Positions 51,748-62,084 of a stretch of 64,000 bases of DNA are shown piece by piece (position 1 is the stretch's first letter; every line of letters begins with the position of its first letter). A program made the translations under genes and the position numbers. Location of the stretch: NCBI GenBank assembly GCA_963795935.1, contig CAWCJO010000017.1, forward strand, positions 150,766 to 214,765, written 5' to 3'. The notes below the pieces were generated by a model, which saw only the letters and a program-made list of their open reading frames with translations, searched no databases and was not told the origin of the DNA. The DNA comes from JAICMB01 sp963795935 (GTDB taxonomy: Bacteria > Acidobacteriota > Terriglobia > Bryobacterales > Bryobacteraceae).

Positions 51748-53131
51748 TCCGAAGGGCGACCAACTGGCCGCCATGATCGCGGAGATCCGCGCGCGCATTC
51801 GCGCTCAGCATCCCACGGGAGCGGTGGTGGGCGATGTGGCACTCCCCGATCTGCTGCCCCTGCTGCACGCGCGCGACGCAGCGGAGGCCAAGGTTGCCGC
51901 GATCGGGACCGTGAACCCGCGACCGCCGGGCTTGCTCAATTCAACGGCGCAGTTCGTGAAGCGCATGGTGGCGCGCGCGCTCGATTGGCATGTGCGCGAG
52001 CAGGTGGAGTTCAACCGCGCCGTGATGGCGTGCGTGCAGGCCACGCTCGAGAGCTTGGGCGAATCGAATCGCGCGATGGCGGCCATCGCGGTTACAGCTG
52101 CGACGCTGCGCGAGAAAACGGCGGCAGTCGTCGAGGAATGCGGCGATACGCGGTCGCACTGGGTGGAGTGGCGGGCGGCGTGGGAGCGGAAGTTGACGGC
52201 GAACGAGATTCATTTTCTGCGGAGCGTTTCCGAGTTGCAGGCGGCGTTTCAGCATCGGGTAACACTGCTGGAAGAGAGTTTCCGGGAATTGCTGAAGCTG
52301 CAGCACGGCGAATTTGAAGGGGCTCTGCGGCGTTCGGGAGAAGATATACAGAAGCGGTTGTGGGACGACTTGGCCCGCATCCGGACGGAGTACGAAGAGA
52401 TGATCCACGCCGAGCTTCGGATTTTGCGGCAGCGCTCGGCTTTGTCGAAGGAAGCGGCTGGAGCGATGGAGCCGGCGCTTCGGACGGGCGAGATGGAGCG
52501 GCTCGATTGGCTGAAGTTCGCGGAAAAGTTTCGGGGCGGCGAGCAGTACGTGAAGGAGCGGCAGCGGTTTTACGGCGAGCGGTTCCGCGGTTCGCGAGAT
52601 GTGCTCGATATCGGCTGCGGGCGCGGCGAGCTGCTTGAGGTTCTGAAGGACGCCGGGGTGGAGGCGCGGGGCATCGATCTGAGCGAGGAAGCGGTGGCGC
52701 TGTGCCGTTCGAAAGGCTTGCAGGCCACGCGGGCGGACCTGTTCGAGTACCTCGGGTCGCAGCCGGATCAATCGCTCGGCGGGGTCGTCTGTTCCCAGGT
52801 GATCGAGCATCTGGCGCCGGAACGGATACCGGAACTTGTACGCCTGGCGCACGCGAAGATGCGCCGCGACGGATTGATCGCGATCGAAACGCCCAATCCG
52901 GAGTGTCTGGCTATTTTTGCTACGCATTTCTATCTCGATCCATCGCACACGCGTCCCGTGCCGCCGCAGCTCCTGGCGTTCTATCTCGAAGAGGCCGGCT
53001 TTGGACGGATCGAGATCGAGCGGTTGTATCCGGCGGTTGAAACCATGCCGTCGCTGGCGAGTCTGCCGGAGGATTTTCGCAAGGAGTTTTTCGGCAGCCT
53101 CGATTACGCGATCTTCGCGCGCAAGCTGTGA
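51719..53131 (+). CDS. Coiled-coil protein with a C-terminal class I methyltransferase
   Basis: A 470-residue protein. Residues about 1-270 are mostly helical and charged, with AELRILRQRSALSKEAAG near the end. From about 275 a SAM-dependent methyltransferase follows: FRGGEQYVKERQRFYGERFR, SRDVLDIGCGRGELLEVLKD (SAM-binding) and GVVCSQVIEHLAPERIPELV. The layout, a long coil before the methyltransferase, is seen in enzymes that modify glycans at membranes, for example O-antigen chain terminators, which is only a suggestion here. Start is GTG at 51719, overlapping queF; an internal Met is possible. It overlaps the next gene by four bases. Confidence 0.87.
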   Translation: MHASADEKADPKGDQLAAMIAEIRARIRAQHPTGAVVGDVALPDLLPLLHARDAAEAKVAAIGTVNPRPPGLLNSTAQFVKRMVARALDWHVREQVEFNRAVMACVQATLESLGESNRAMAAIAVTAATLREKTAAVVEECGDTRSHWVEWRAAWERKLTANEIHFLRSVSELQAAFQHRVTLLEESFRELLKLQHGEFEGALRRSGEDIQKRLWDDLARIRTEYEEMIHAELRILRQRSALSKEAAGAMEPALRTGEMERLDWLKFAEKFRGGEQYVKERQRFYGERFRGSRDVLDIGCGRGELLEVLKDAGVEARGIDLSEEAVALCRSKGLQATRADLFEYLGSQPDQSLGGVVCSQVIEHLAPERIPELVRLAHAKMRRDGLIAIETPNPECLAIFATHFYLDPSHTRPVPPQLLAFYLEEAGFGRIEIERLYPAVETMPSLASLPEDFRKEFFGSLDYAIFARKL

Positions 53132-55583
53132 CGGGCGAGTTTGCGCGCGACGTGCGGTTCGGACTGCGGCTGCTGGCGCGGAGTCCCGTTTTTGCGGTTA
53201 CGGCGGTCTTGCTGCTGGCGATCGGCATCGGCGCGAACGCCGTCATTTTCAGCGTAGTGGATGCGGTGATGCTGCGGCCGTTGCCGGTGGCGCATCCGGA
53301 GCGGCTGGTGCGGATCCTCGAAGTACATCCGACGGGTTTCGAAACGTGGGATTTTCCTTATGGCCTTTACGAGGCGCTGGCGCGGAGTGGCGCGTCGTTT
53401 TCCGACGTCTTTGCGGAGGGGCCGATGGACGTCGCGTTCAGCGATGGCGAGGGAACGGAGCGCGTGCGGATCGATCTGGTTTCGCCGCAATACTTCGCGA
53501 GCTTGGGAGTGCGCCCGCGGCTGGGCCGCGTTCTGACCGCGGAGGACGACCGTCTACGGACGCCGGCGGCGGTCTTGAGTTATGACTTTTGGCAACGGCG
53601 TTTTCACGGCGATGCGGCCGTGATTGGGCGTAAGATCTTGCTGCATGGGAACCCGTTCACGGTCGCGGGAGTGCTGCCGCGCGGATTCAACGGGCTGAAC
53701 GCCGATACCAGCCCGGATATACGCGTTCCGGCATCGTGCGTGGCGCAGACGGGCGGGCGGATTCTGTGGGCGCAGATTTATGGCCACCTGCTGCCGGGCA
53801 CGCGTCTGGAGCGGGCGGATTCGCAACTCGAGCCGCTGCTGCGCGCGGCGTATGAAGATGCCTTGCACGAGCTCCGTCCGAAGGAGGCGCGGCCGGCGAT
53901 TGACGCGCGTATGCGTCTGCAAGGGATCGAGTATGGAGTTTCCCCGACGCGCGAGAAGTTCTCGCGCGGGCTGGAGCTTCTGATGGCGGGCGTCGCGCTG
54001 CTGCTGTTAATGGCGTGCGCGAACGTGGCGGGGCTGCTGCTGGCGCGGTCGGCGGCCCGCGCGCAGGAGCTGAGCATCCGGCTCGCGTTGGGAGCGGGGC
54101 GCTGGCGTATTGCGCGGCAGTTATTGAGCGAGAGCCTGATCTTGGCGGTTGCGGGAGGAATCGGCGGCGTTTTGCTTGGCATACGGCTGTCTGCCGCTGC
54201 TGGTGCGCGCGCTGCCTCCGGTGCGGGACCGGGCGGCGGTGGCGCAGCCGCTGGCGCTTCATGCCGGCATGGAGTGGCGGGTGCTGGGATTTGCGCTGGC
54301 GGCGGCATTGGCGAGCGCGGTTCTGTGCGGGATTTTGCCGGCGCTGCGCAGCTCGCGCGCGAATCTTTCGGGCAGCCGCGTAACGGCGCGCCTGTTCATG
54401 CGCAACGCGATGGTGGCGGCGCAAGTGGCGGTGTGCACGATTCTGCTGATCGGCGCGGCGTTGCTGGTCGAGACACTCGATCGAATGCGGACCATGGATG
54501 CGGGATTCGACGCCGATCACGTGGTCACGTTTACGGTCGATCCATCGATGAGAGCGTACAAGCCGGAGCAGTCGCGGGCGTTGAGTTTGAAGCTGCTTGA
54601 AAAAGCGCGGGCACTGCCGATGGCGCGGTCGGCGGCGCTGGCGGGCAAAGCGATGATGCGCGGTACGGGGTTGAAAGCCACCTTTGGCGCGGCGGGAACT
54701 CGCATCACGAAGAACGACTTTCTGAACAGCAGCATGAACTCGGTCTCGCCGGGCTATTTCGAAACGATGGGAATGCGCGTGATAACGGGCCGCGATTTCA
54801 CCTGGTTCGATCGCAACGGGAAGAACCCTCCGTCCATGAAGATCGTGAACCAGGCTTTTGCGCGGCGCTTTTTTCCGGGCAGGAATCCGCTGGGCATGCG
54901 ATTCGGCGGCAACGGCGCGGACGGCCTCGCGAGGCCCGACGATGAGGTTGTTGGAGTGGTGAGCGACGCCAAATATCGCTCGCTGCGCGAGCCGATACAG
55001 CCGGTCGTGTACAACTCGGCGGTGGATGGATTCGACGATGACTTCATTTTGCACGTGCGGACGCGGGGGCGTCCGGAAGCCGTGATCGCGCCGGTCCGCG
55101 ACATTATGCGGTCACTCGACCCGGAGCTGCCGTTTGTGGAAGTGGAGACTTTGCGCCAGGAAGTGGATACGTCGCTATGGCAGGAGCGGCTATTGGCGGA
55201 TGCTGGCGTCGATTTTCGGGGCGATTGCGTTGCTGTTGGCGGGCATCGGGCTGTATGGGGCGCTCGATTTTGCGGTGAAATCGCGGACGCGGGAGATCGG
55301 AGTGCGGGTGGCGTTGGGCGCGGCGCCGGCGCGCATCGCGAGATTGCTTTCGCGCGAGACGATCGCGATGACGCTGCCGGGAATCGCTCTCGGATTATTG
55401 GGATATGCCCTTCTGGCGGCGCCGTTTCTGCGGCAGGTCTTGTACGAGGTGGGAGCGTGGGACCGCCGCGCGGCCGTGGGGTCGGCCGCCCTGTTGACGC
55501 TGGGAGCGGCAATCCTGGCCGCCGCGCCGCCGATCCGGCGGGGAGTGCGCGTGCAGCCGAGCGTAGCGTTGCGGGCGGAGTAA
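53128..55583 (+). CDS. Second ADOP-type permease, frameshifted near 54180 and 55200
   Basis: An FtsX/MacB-like permease of about 818 residues. The GTG at 53128 overlaps the methyltransferase stop (GTGA). The start reads TGEFARDVRFGLRLLARSPV and the first membrane helix follows. After GGVLLG the frame breaks at 54180 and continues YGCLPLLVRALPPVRDRAAV; a lost GC pair (GGCGCATAC read as GGCATAC) would explain it. The second break near 55199 (GCGGATG) separates QERLLA from MLASIFGAIALLLAGIGLYG; dropping one G restores the frame. The C-terminus is RRGVRVQPSVALRAE. All expected helices are present across the frames. Confidence 0.88.
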
Positions 55584-55638
55584 CGAACGACTCGGTACTG
55601 TGTCATTCAGCCTCGCTTGCGGCAAGCGGCTGGAGGCT

Positions 55639-58632
55639 TATGCGGCGTTTAAGCGGCTACGGAATTGGCCTGACGATTGCCTCGCACGTGCAAATGCTCC
55701 GAGGGATTGCGGCGCTGCTCATCGTCTTTTGCGGCGGCGCCTGCGCGCAATCTAGTTGCGCGGGCGGCGTTAATTTTCTTACCGCCAGAACCGTAAATCT
55801 GAAGCCGAGCGCCACCTCGCATATCGATGTGGTGCGGCAGAGCGATGGATCGTATACCGGGTTTGAGGTCACGGACGCGGCTCCTTACCGGTTACTGGCG
55901 ACCACTCCGCATTTCGAGAAGCAACTGTCGGCGTGCCTGCCTCATGTAGTTTTCGGCTCGCCGAGCACGACGCCTCCGGTTGCGAATCCGCCCGGCGCGG
56001 GATCGCAGCTTCAGGTTTCGACGACGCTCGCGTCGGGAAATCTTTTTGTGGCCAACATCGGCGCCAATGGCGCCACGATCCACTTCGATATTTTCGACTC
56101 GCGGCATAATCTGCTTTCGGAGGCGAATTTCTCATATCTTGGATCGACCAACGATATTTTTTCCTCCCTGGCGCTAGCCGATTTGAACGGCGACGGCAAG
56201 CTCGACCTGATCGCCGCTTTTTATACGGGTGCGGGCGCGCTTTTCGATGGTGGCATCTGGACGTTTCCGGGCAACGGCGATGGGACGTTCCAGGCCGGCA
56301 AGCGGCAGGTTCAGGCGGCCATGGATCGGTCTCCACTCTCCCTTTCCGTTGCCGTCGGCGATCTCAATGGCGACGGGAAACTCGATCTTGTATTAGGCGC
56401 AACAAATGCGGACGCGCCATTGTTGCCGTTTATCATTGCGCTGGGAAATGGCGATGGCACCTTCAAGCAAATCCGGCCGCTTGCAGTTCTATCCGAATTT
56501 GGATTGGCCGCGATAGCCGATTTGAATGGCGATGGCAAGGCCGATCTCGTGCTGCCCGCCGTGGACCAGCAGGGCGCTCCGGCCATAGCGATCGCGCTGG
56601 GGAATGGAGATGGCACGTTTCAGAGCGCCACTTATTATCCCGCGTCGCTTAATCCCGCGCCGCTGCATTACTACGCCCCGCTCTTGCTTTCAACTGTCGC
56701 AGTGGGCGATGTCGATGGGCGACGGTGTTCCCGACATCGTCACGCTTGGCGGAACGATTCTGTTCGGAGACGGCAAGGGCGGATTTCCCTCCCGGAGGGA
56801 ATATGCGAGAACGGCGCTAGCGGCTCGGTCATGATCGCGGATTTCGACGGGGATGGGAAGATGGATATCATTCTCGGGAACGGGAACGCCACTTTTCTAT
56901 CGGGCAACGCGATCCCCTCGCTGACCGTTCTGTTTGGAGCGGGCGGGGGCGCGTTCATCGCGGCGCCGATCACCGAGTTCGCATCCCTTCCGAACTCCAA
57001 CGGACCCGTTGTTGCATCGGGCGATTTCAATGGCGACGGCGTTCCGGACCTCGTGTTGGCGAGATCGCTCACGAGTACTCTGCAATTGAACATGCTCCTG
57101 GGCCGGGGGAACGGCGAATTTGCGGCCGAGGATGCGCAGAGCTTCGCGCAATCTTCGGAATTACTGGTTTGGTCCGCGATCACAGCGGATTTCAATCGTG
57201 ACGGAAAGGCCGATCTCGCCGTGCTCATGTCCGCGGAGAAGGAAGGCGAGGTACAAATTTATCCAGGACATGGCGATGGAACTCTTGGCGCGCCGCTCAC
57301 CTTCACCGTGCCGGACGAATTCGTGGATTTCATTGCCGCACCCGACGTGAACGGCGACGGAATCCCCGATCTGGTGGTGACGGGCAGGAACGCGGTATTT
57401 GTGTGGCTGGGCAAGGGCGATGGAACGTTTTCTTCACCTACGTTTACGGCCAACGCGAGTTCTCCCGCCATTGCCTTCGGCGATTTCAATGGAGATGGAA
57501 AGCTCGACATCGCCATGATCAGCGGCGGAGCGGCGAGCGTGAGCGTGCTATTGGGCAAGGGCGATGGCACGTTTCCGAATTTTGTGCAGAGCGCGTTGCC
57601 CGCCGGTGCAGCAGGCGGCATCGTCGTGGCGGACTTCGATGGAGATGGACGGCTGGACCTTGCAGTGCCGCTAAACAACGGGTCTGAGTTGAGGAATCTT
57701 GAAACCGCGGTGTTATTCGGGGATGGCCATGGAAAGTTTCCAGTGGTTCACTCCTTTTTTAGTCAGATCGTGTGTCCTTCTCCGATTCGCGCGCTGGACA
57801 TGAACGGAGACAAAATACCCGACCTTATCGGTCAATTCATCGGCGGTGCGGAGGTTTGTCTGGGCGATGGCGATGGGTATTTTGGCGTGGACGAGTTGAA
57901 TTTCCCGGGTCAATCGCCGCTGTCGCCGACTTCAATCGGGACGGTACGCCCGATCTGGCCTTACTGAGCGGCAACCGCATTACGGTGCTGCTGAATCTTT
58001 CGCAGCCACCGCCGCCGCTCAGCGTTGTATCGGCCGCCGGCTTCGCTCCCGGTCCACTGGCGCCGGGATCAATCGCGTCGGCGTTCGGGGAAAAGCTCGC
58101 GCCGGGGGCCACGGTCAGCGTGCAGGATTCGGCGGGCACGAGCCGGGTTGCACCGCTTTTCTTCGCCTCTTCGAGCCAGATCAATTTTCTGGTGCCTGCG
58201 GAAACCGCAATTGGTCCCGCAACCATCGCGGTCAGTGGCGGATTAACGGCCAAGGTGCAGATTGCGGCGGTTGCGCCGGCGCTCTTTAGCGCGGGATCGG
58301 GCGTAGCGGCGGGCTACGCAGTTCAGGTGGCGCCTGGGGGATCGCAGACCGGCATGCCGGATTTAGCCGCGCCCATTGACGTGAGTCAGCCGGGACAGGT
58401 GTTTCTGACCCTGTTCGGGACCGGCTTTGGCGCGGCGGGGGCAGGCTCCACGACTGCGACCGTGCAGGGGGTCAGCGTGCCGGTGACTTACGCGGGGCCG
58501 CAAGGGGCATTCACGGGATTGGACCAAGTGAATCTGTTGTTACCGTCATCGCTCGCCGGAACTGGGAGCGCGCGCATCTCCGTCTCGATTGGAGGAGTGA
58601 TCTCCAACACGGTTTACATAACCATTCGATAG
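55639..58632 (+). CDS. FG-GAP repeat protein with C-terminal acidobacterial domain, three frame breaks
   Basis: An exported protein of nearly 1000 residues. A GGAGG and an ATG at 55639 start a signal peptide ending CGGACAQ. Then come many FG-GAP/VCBS-like repeats with the calcium-binding form DLNGDGKLDL, alternating with ALGNGDGTF; I count more than ten. The C-terminal 220 residues (LSVVSAAGFAPGPLAPGSIA to ISNTVYITIR) form the TIGR03437 domain. Frame breaks lie at a G-run near 56716 (extra G), near 56803 (lost base) and at a G-run near 57908 (lost G); repeats continue across all three. It probably forms a beta-propeller adhesin. Confidence 0.88.
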
Positions 58633-58678
58633 GGGCCGATCGGCGGTTGGGCTACAATACGGAAATTCAGGGAGGTCC

Positions 58679-61600
58679 ATGCAGCGTCTTGCCCGCTGGA
58701 CTTTATTGTCCATCGCTTTCCTGTCCGTCTCGTTCGCGCAATCGAGCCGCGGCACCATCACGGGAACCATTACCGACGCCACCGGCGCGCCCGTTCCGGA
58801 CGTCAACATTGCGGCGCTGAATCTGGCGACCTCCGTCTCCTACACAGCCAAGACGAGCAGCACCGGGAACTACGCCGTGCAGCAGCTTCCGGAAGGCAGC
58901 TATAAGGTCACCATCGAGAAGACCGGCTTTAAGACTTTCGTCGATGACAATATCAACCTCAGCGTGGCCCAAACGCTGACGCTCAATGCGGCTCTGCAGA
59001 TCGGTCAGGTGAACCAAAGCGTGGAAGTTACGGCGGCGGCAACGGCCGTGCAGACGAATACTTCGGAGCTCGCGACGGCGGTGACGCGGCAACTCGTGAT
59101 CGATCTGCCGCTGTCGATCACGGGCAACATGCGCAACCCGGAATCGTTCATGTTCCTGACGCCGGGCGTGACCGGAACGACGTCCAACACGCAGATCAAC
59201 GGCTCGCAGTCACGATCGAAAGAAGTGTTGCTCGACGGCATCGGGTCGACCAGCCCCGAGAGCGGCGGCATTCTGTTCAGCTATCCGTCCGTCGAAGCCA
59301 TTTCCGAGTTTGAGCTGCTGGGCGCGGACTTTAACGCCGAATATGGACGCACGGGCGGCGGCTTTGAGATTTTCACCACGCGCTCCGGGAGCAACCAGTT
59401 CCATGGCTCCCTCTTCGATTACCTGCGCAATAACGTATTTGACGCGCGCGGTTTTTTTTCGCCCACCACTCCCGTGAATCGCCAGAACGAATACGGCGTT
59501 GTTTTTGGCGGGCCCGTGTGGATCCCCAAGGTTTACAAGGGAACGAATCGAACGTTTTTCCATTTCGTGTGGAGCGGTTTCCGATACCAGCAGGGCGCGG
59601 CGAATAGCGTGATCAGCATCCCGCCCCTGGCTTTCCGGCAAGGGAATTTCGCCGGGCTGGTCAACTCCGCGGGTCAGCCGGTTACGATATACGACCCCGC
59701 TTCGACCGTCATTGTCAACGGCGTGGCCACTCGCCAGGCGTTTCCGAATAATCAGATCCCGATGTCGCGCTTCAGCGCGGTGTCTCAAAAAATCCTGCCG
59801 TTAATTCCAGATCCCACAAATAGCAAACTGCTCAACAACTACCTCGCGATCGGGTCAAACCAGGTGAGCCGCGACCAGGTGGACGTCAAGATCGACCATA
59901 ACTTTTCGGACCGCAACCGCATCAACGGTTTCTTTTATGAAGGCCGCTATCCGACAACGGCCGCCGATCAGTTGCCGGAACCGCTTTCTTATTCCTGGGT
60001 GAACCAATACAATTCCTATTGGCTACGCATCGGCGACGATTTCATCCTGTCTCCGAACAAGGTGAACCACATTGGGCTGGGGTTCACGCGCGAAGGCCAG
60101 TATTGGTACAACCAGCAGACGCAACAGGACTGGGCGACCATGCTGGGTTTAACGGGCGTATCTACCGGCGCAGGCCGCTCCTTCCCGCAGGTCACTTTCT
60201 CCGACGGGTACTCGACGTGGGCGAATACGGGCGGGGCCGGCAAGAGCGTCGGCGAACAGGTCAACGAGACCTACCAATTGACGGATTCGTTCAGCTGGCT
60301 GCGCGCGAACCATTCCATCAAGTTCGGCGCCGACGTCCGGTGGCTGATGACCAACGGCGCGGACTTCTTCAACAGCGAGGGCACGTTCAACTTCAGCCCG
60401 CTCGAGACGGCGCTGCCGTCAGCTTCCGGTTCGACGGGCAACTCGTTTGCGAGCTTTCTTCTGGGGGCGGTCGATTCGGCCAGCCGTAATGTGCTGGGTT
60501 ATGTGCCGAGCAACCGCTATCATTACGTGGCCGGCTACATTCAGGACGACTGGAAAGCGACGCGGCGTCTGACCATTAACTACGGCCTTCGCTACGACAT
60601 TTATTTCCCGCGGACGGAGCTGCATAGCAATCTCTCCGCGTTCGATCCGACGATTCCGAATCCCGGCGCGGGTGGAGTTTTGGGGGCAATTGCGTTCTTA
60701 GGGAGTGGAGCGGGACGCACGGGAAAGACGAGCTTCGCGAGCGTGGATTACAAAAATTTCGGTCCCAGGCTCGCGATGGCATATGCGTTTAACGATAAAA
60801 CAGCGATCCACGCCGGCTATGGGATTTATTACGCGCCGGGCAACGCCGATTCGGACCTGCGCGAATCGCAAACGTACAATTACGGTTTCAGCGCATCGCC
60901 GACGTTCACCTCCACCAACGCCGGCGTGACTCCGGCTTTCTACTGGGATAACGGTTTCCCGGCGAACTTTGCGCTGCCGCCGCAGATCAGCCCCACCGTC
61001 GCGAACGGATCGAACGTGCTCACTATGTATCCAGGCGACGGACGGCCGCCGTATTTCCAAAATTGGACGTTCAACGCGCAGCGCGAAATCGGCGCCAATT
61101 TTCTGCTGGATGTAGCATACGTGGGCATAAAGGGCACGCATCTGGGCACCGATTTGTTCAACCTGAACCAGGTGAACCCAAGTTTTCTTGCGCTTGGCTC
61201 GCTGCTCACGCTGCCCGCGAACTCGGCGCAAGCGCAGGCGGCGGGCATCGCGCTGCCCTATCCGGGTTTTACCGGCTCAGTTGCGCAGGCGCTGCGGCCA
61301 TATCCGCAATACCTCAATATCATGGACCTGGCGAATCCGAACGGCGACTCCACATACAATGCTTTGCAGGCGAAGCTGCAGAAGCGGCTTTCGTTCGGGC
61401 TTTCCCTCATTGCGGCCTACACGTGGTCAAAGAGTCTCAGCGACGGCGAAGTACAGGCCGGCGGCGGACCCACGGGGCAGGATTATTACAACCAGAAATT
61501 AGAGAAGGCCATCAGCCAGGACGACATTCCGCAGAATTTCCAGCTCAGCTATATCTACGAGCTGCCGTTCGGGCCGGGGCGGCGGTTTCTGAAACAGGGC

Positions 61601-62077
61601 AAGCTGGGGAAAGTGGCGGGCGGGTGGACGTTCACGGGTATCCAGCAATACGAAGCGGGAACGCCTGTCGTTCTTACCGCGACCGACACGCTGCCGATCT
61701 TCAATGAGACGCTGCGGCCGAACATCGTGGCGGGAGTTCCACTGACGACCAACGCGTCCAACTTCGACCCGAATAAAGAGCGCTACATCAACACCGCCGC
61801 CTTCGCCGTTCCGGCCCCTTACACGTTCGGAACGGCGGCGCGGTCCTATACGAACCTGCGAAACCCGCCGTTCTATAACGAATCGTTCGGGCTGATTAAG
61901 CGCACGGCGCTGACGGAGCGTTTGACGTTGACGTTCCGAGCGGAGTTTTTCAACGTATTCAACCGCGTGCAGTTTGGAGCGCCGGCGGCGAACGTGAGCG
62001 CGTCGAACTTCGGAATAATCAGCTCGCAGGCGAACACGCCGCGACAGGGCCAAGTCGCGCTGCGGCTCGATTTCTAG
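58679..62077 (+). CDS. Oar-like TonB-dependent receptor with carboxypeptidase-regulatory domain
   Basis: A 1132-residue outer-membrane protein. GGGAGGT precedes the ATG. A signal peptide ends at FAQSSRG; next is a carboxypeptidase regulatory-like beta domain (GTITGTITDATGAPVPDVNI), then a plug with EVTAAATAVQTNTSELATAV and EVLLDGIGSTSPES, and a large barrel ending QVALRLDF with a terminal Phe. The plug contains SNQFHGSLFDYLRNNVFDAR, common to acidobacterial Oar-type receptors. It should import a large substrate, maybe an oligosaccharide or peptide. The frame is intact over 3.4 kb. It precedes a lyase-like gene by eight bases. Confidence 0.95.
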   Translation: MQRLARWTLLSIAFLSVSFAQSSRGTITGTITDATGAPVPDVNIAALNLATSVSYTAKTSSTGNYAVQQLPEGSYKVTIEKTGFKTFVDDNINLSVAQTLTLNAALQIGQVNQSVEVTAAATAVQTNTSELATAVTRQLVIDLPLSITGNMRNPESFMFLTPGVTGTTSNTQINGSQSRSKEVLLDGIGSTSPESGGILFSYPSVEAISEFELLGADFNAEYGRTGGGFEIFTTRSGSNQFHGSLFDYLRNNVFDARGFFSPTTPVNRQNEYGVVFGGPVWIPKVYKGTNRTFFHFVWSGFRYQQGAANSVISIPPLAFRQGNFAGLVNSAGQPVTIYDPASTVIVNGVATRQAFPNNQIPMSRFSAVSQKILPLIPDPTNSKLLNNYLAIGSNQVSRDQVDVKIDHNFSDRNRINGFFYEGRYPTTAADQLPEPLSYSWVNQYNSYWLRIGDDFILSPNKVNHIGLGFTREGQYWYNQQTQQDWATMLGLTGVSTGAGRSFPQVTFSDGYSTWANTGGAGKSVGEQVNETYQLTDSFSWLRANHSIKFGADVRWLMTNGADFFNSEGTFNFSPLETALPSASGSTGNSFASFLLGAVDSASRNVLGYVPSNRYHYVAGYIQDDWKATRRLTINYGLRYDIYFPRTELHSNLSAFDPTIPNPGAGGVLGAIAFLGSGAGRTGKTSFASVDYKNFGPRLAMAYAFNDKTAIHAGYGIYYAPGNADSDLRESQTYNYGFSASPTFTSTNAGVTPAFYWDNGFPANFALPPQISPTVANGSNVLTMYPGDGRPPYFQNWTFNAQREIGANFLLDVAYVGIKGTHLGTDLFNLNQVNPSFLALGSLLTLPANSAQAQAAGIALPYPGFTGSVAQALRPYPQYLNIMDLANPNGDSTYNALQAKLQKRLSFGLSLIAAYTWSKSLSDGEVQAGGGPTGQDYYNQKLEKAISQDDIPQNFQLSYIYELPFGPGRRFLKQGKLGKVAGGWTFTGIQQYEAGTPVVLTATDTLPIFNETLRPNIVAGVPLTTNASNFDPNKERYINTAAFAVPAPYTFGTAARSYTNLRNPPFYNESFGLIKRTALTERLTLTFRAEFFNVFNRVQFGAPAANVSASNFGIISSQANTPRQGQVALRLDF

Positions 62078-62084
62078 GCGCTCA

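Noticed and set aside
53687..55054. A 455-codon minus-strand frame opposite the second ADOP permease
   Set aside because: Antisense to a conserved permease; extremely Arg/Pro/His-rich and without motifs.
54149..57967. A 1272-codon plus-strand frame joining a permease and FG-GAP repeats as one protein
   Set aside because: It is an artefact of frame breaks: the permease ends properly at 55583 in another frame and the FG-GAP gene has its own ribosome binding site and signal peptide at 55639.
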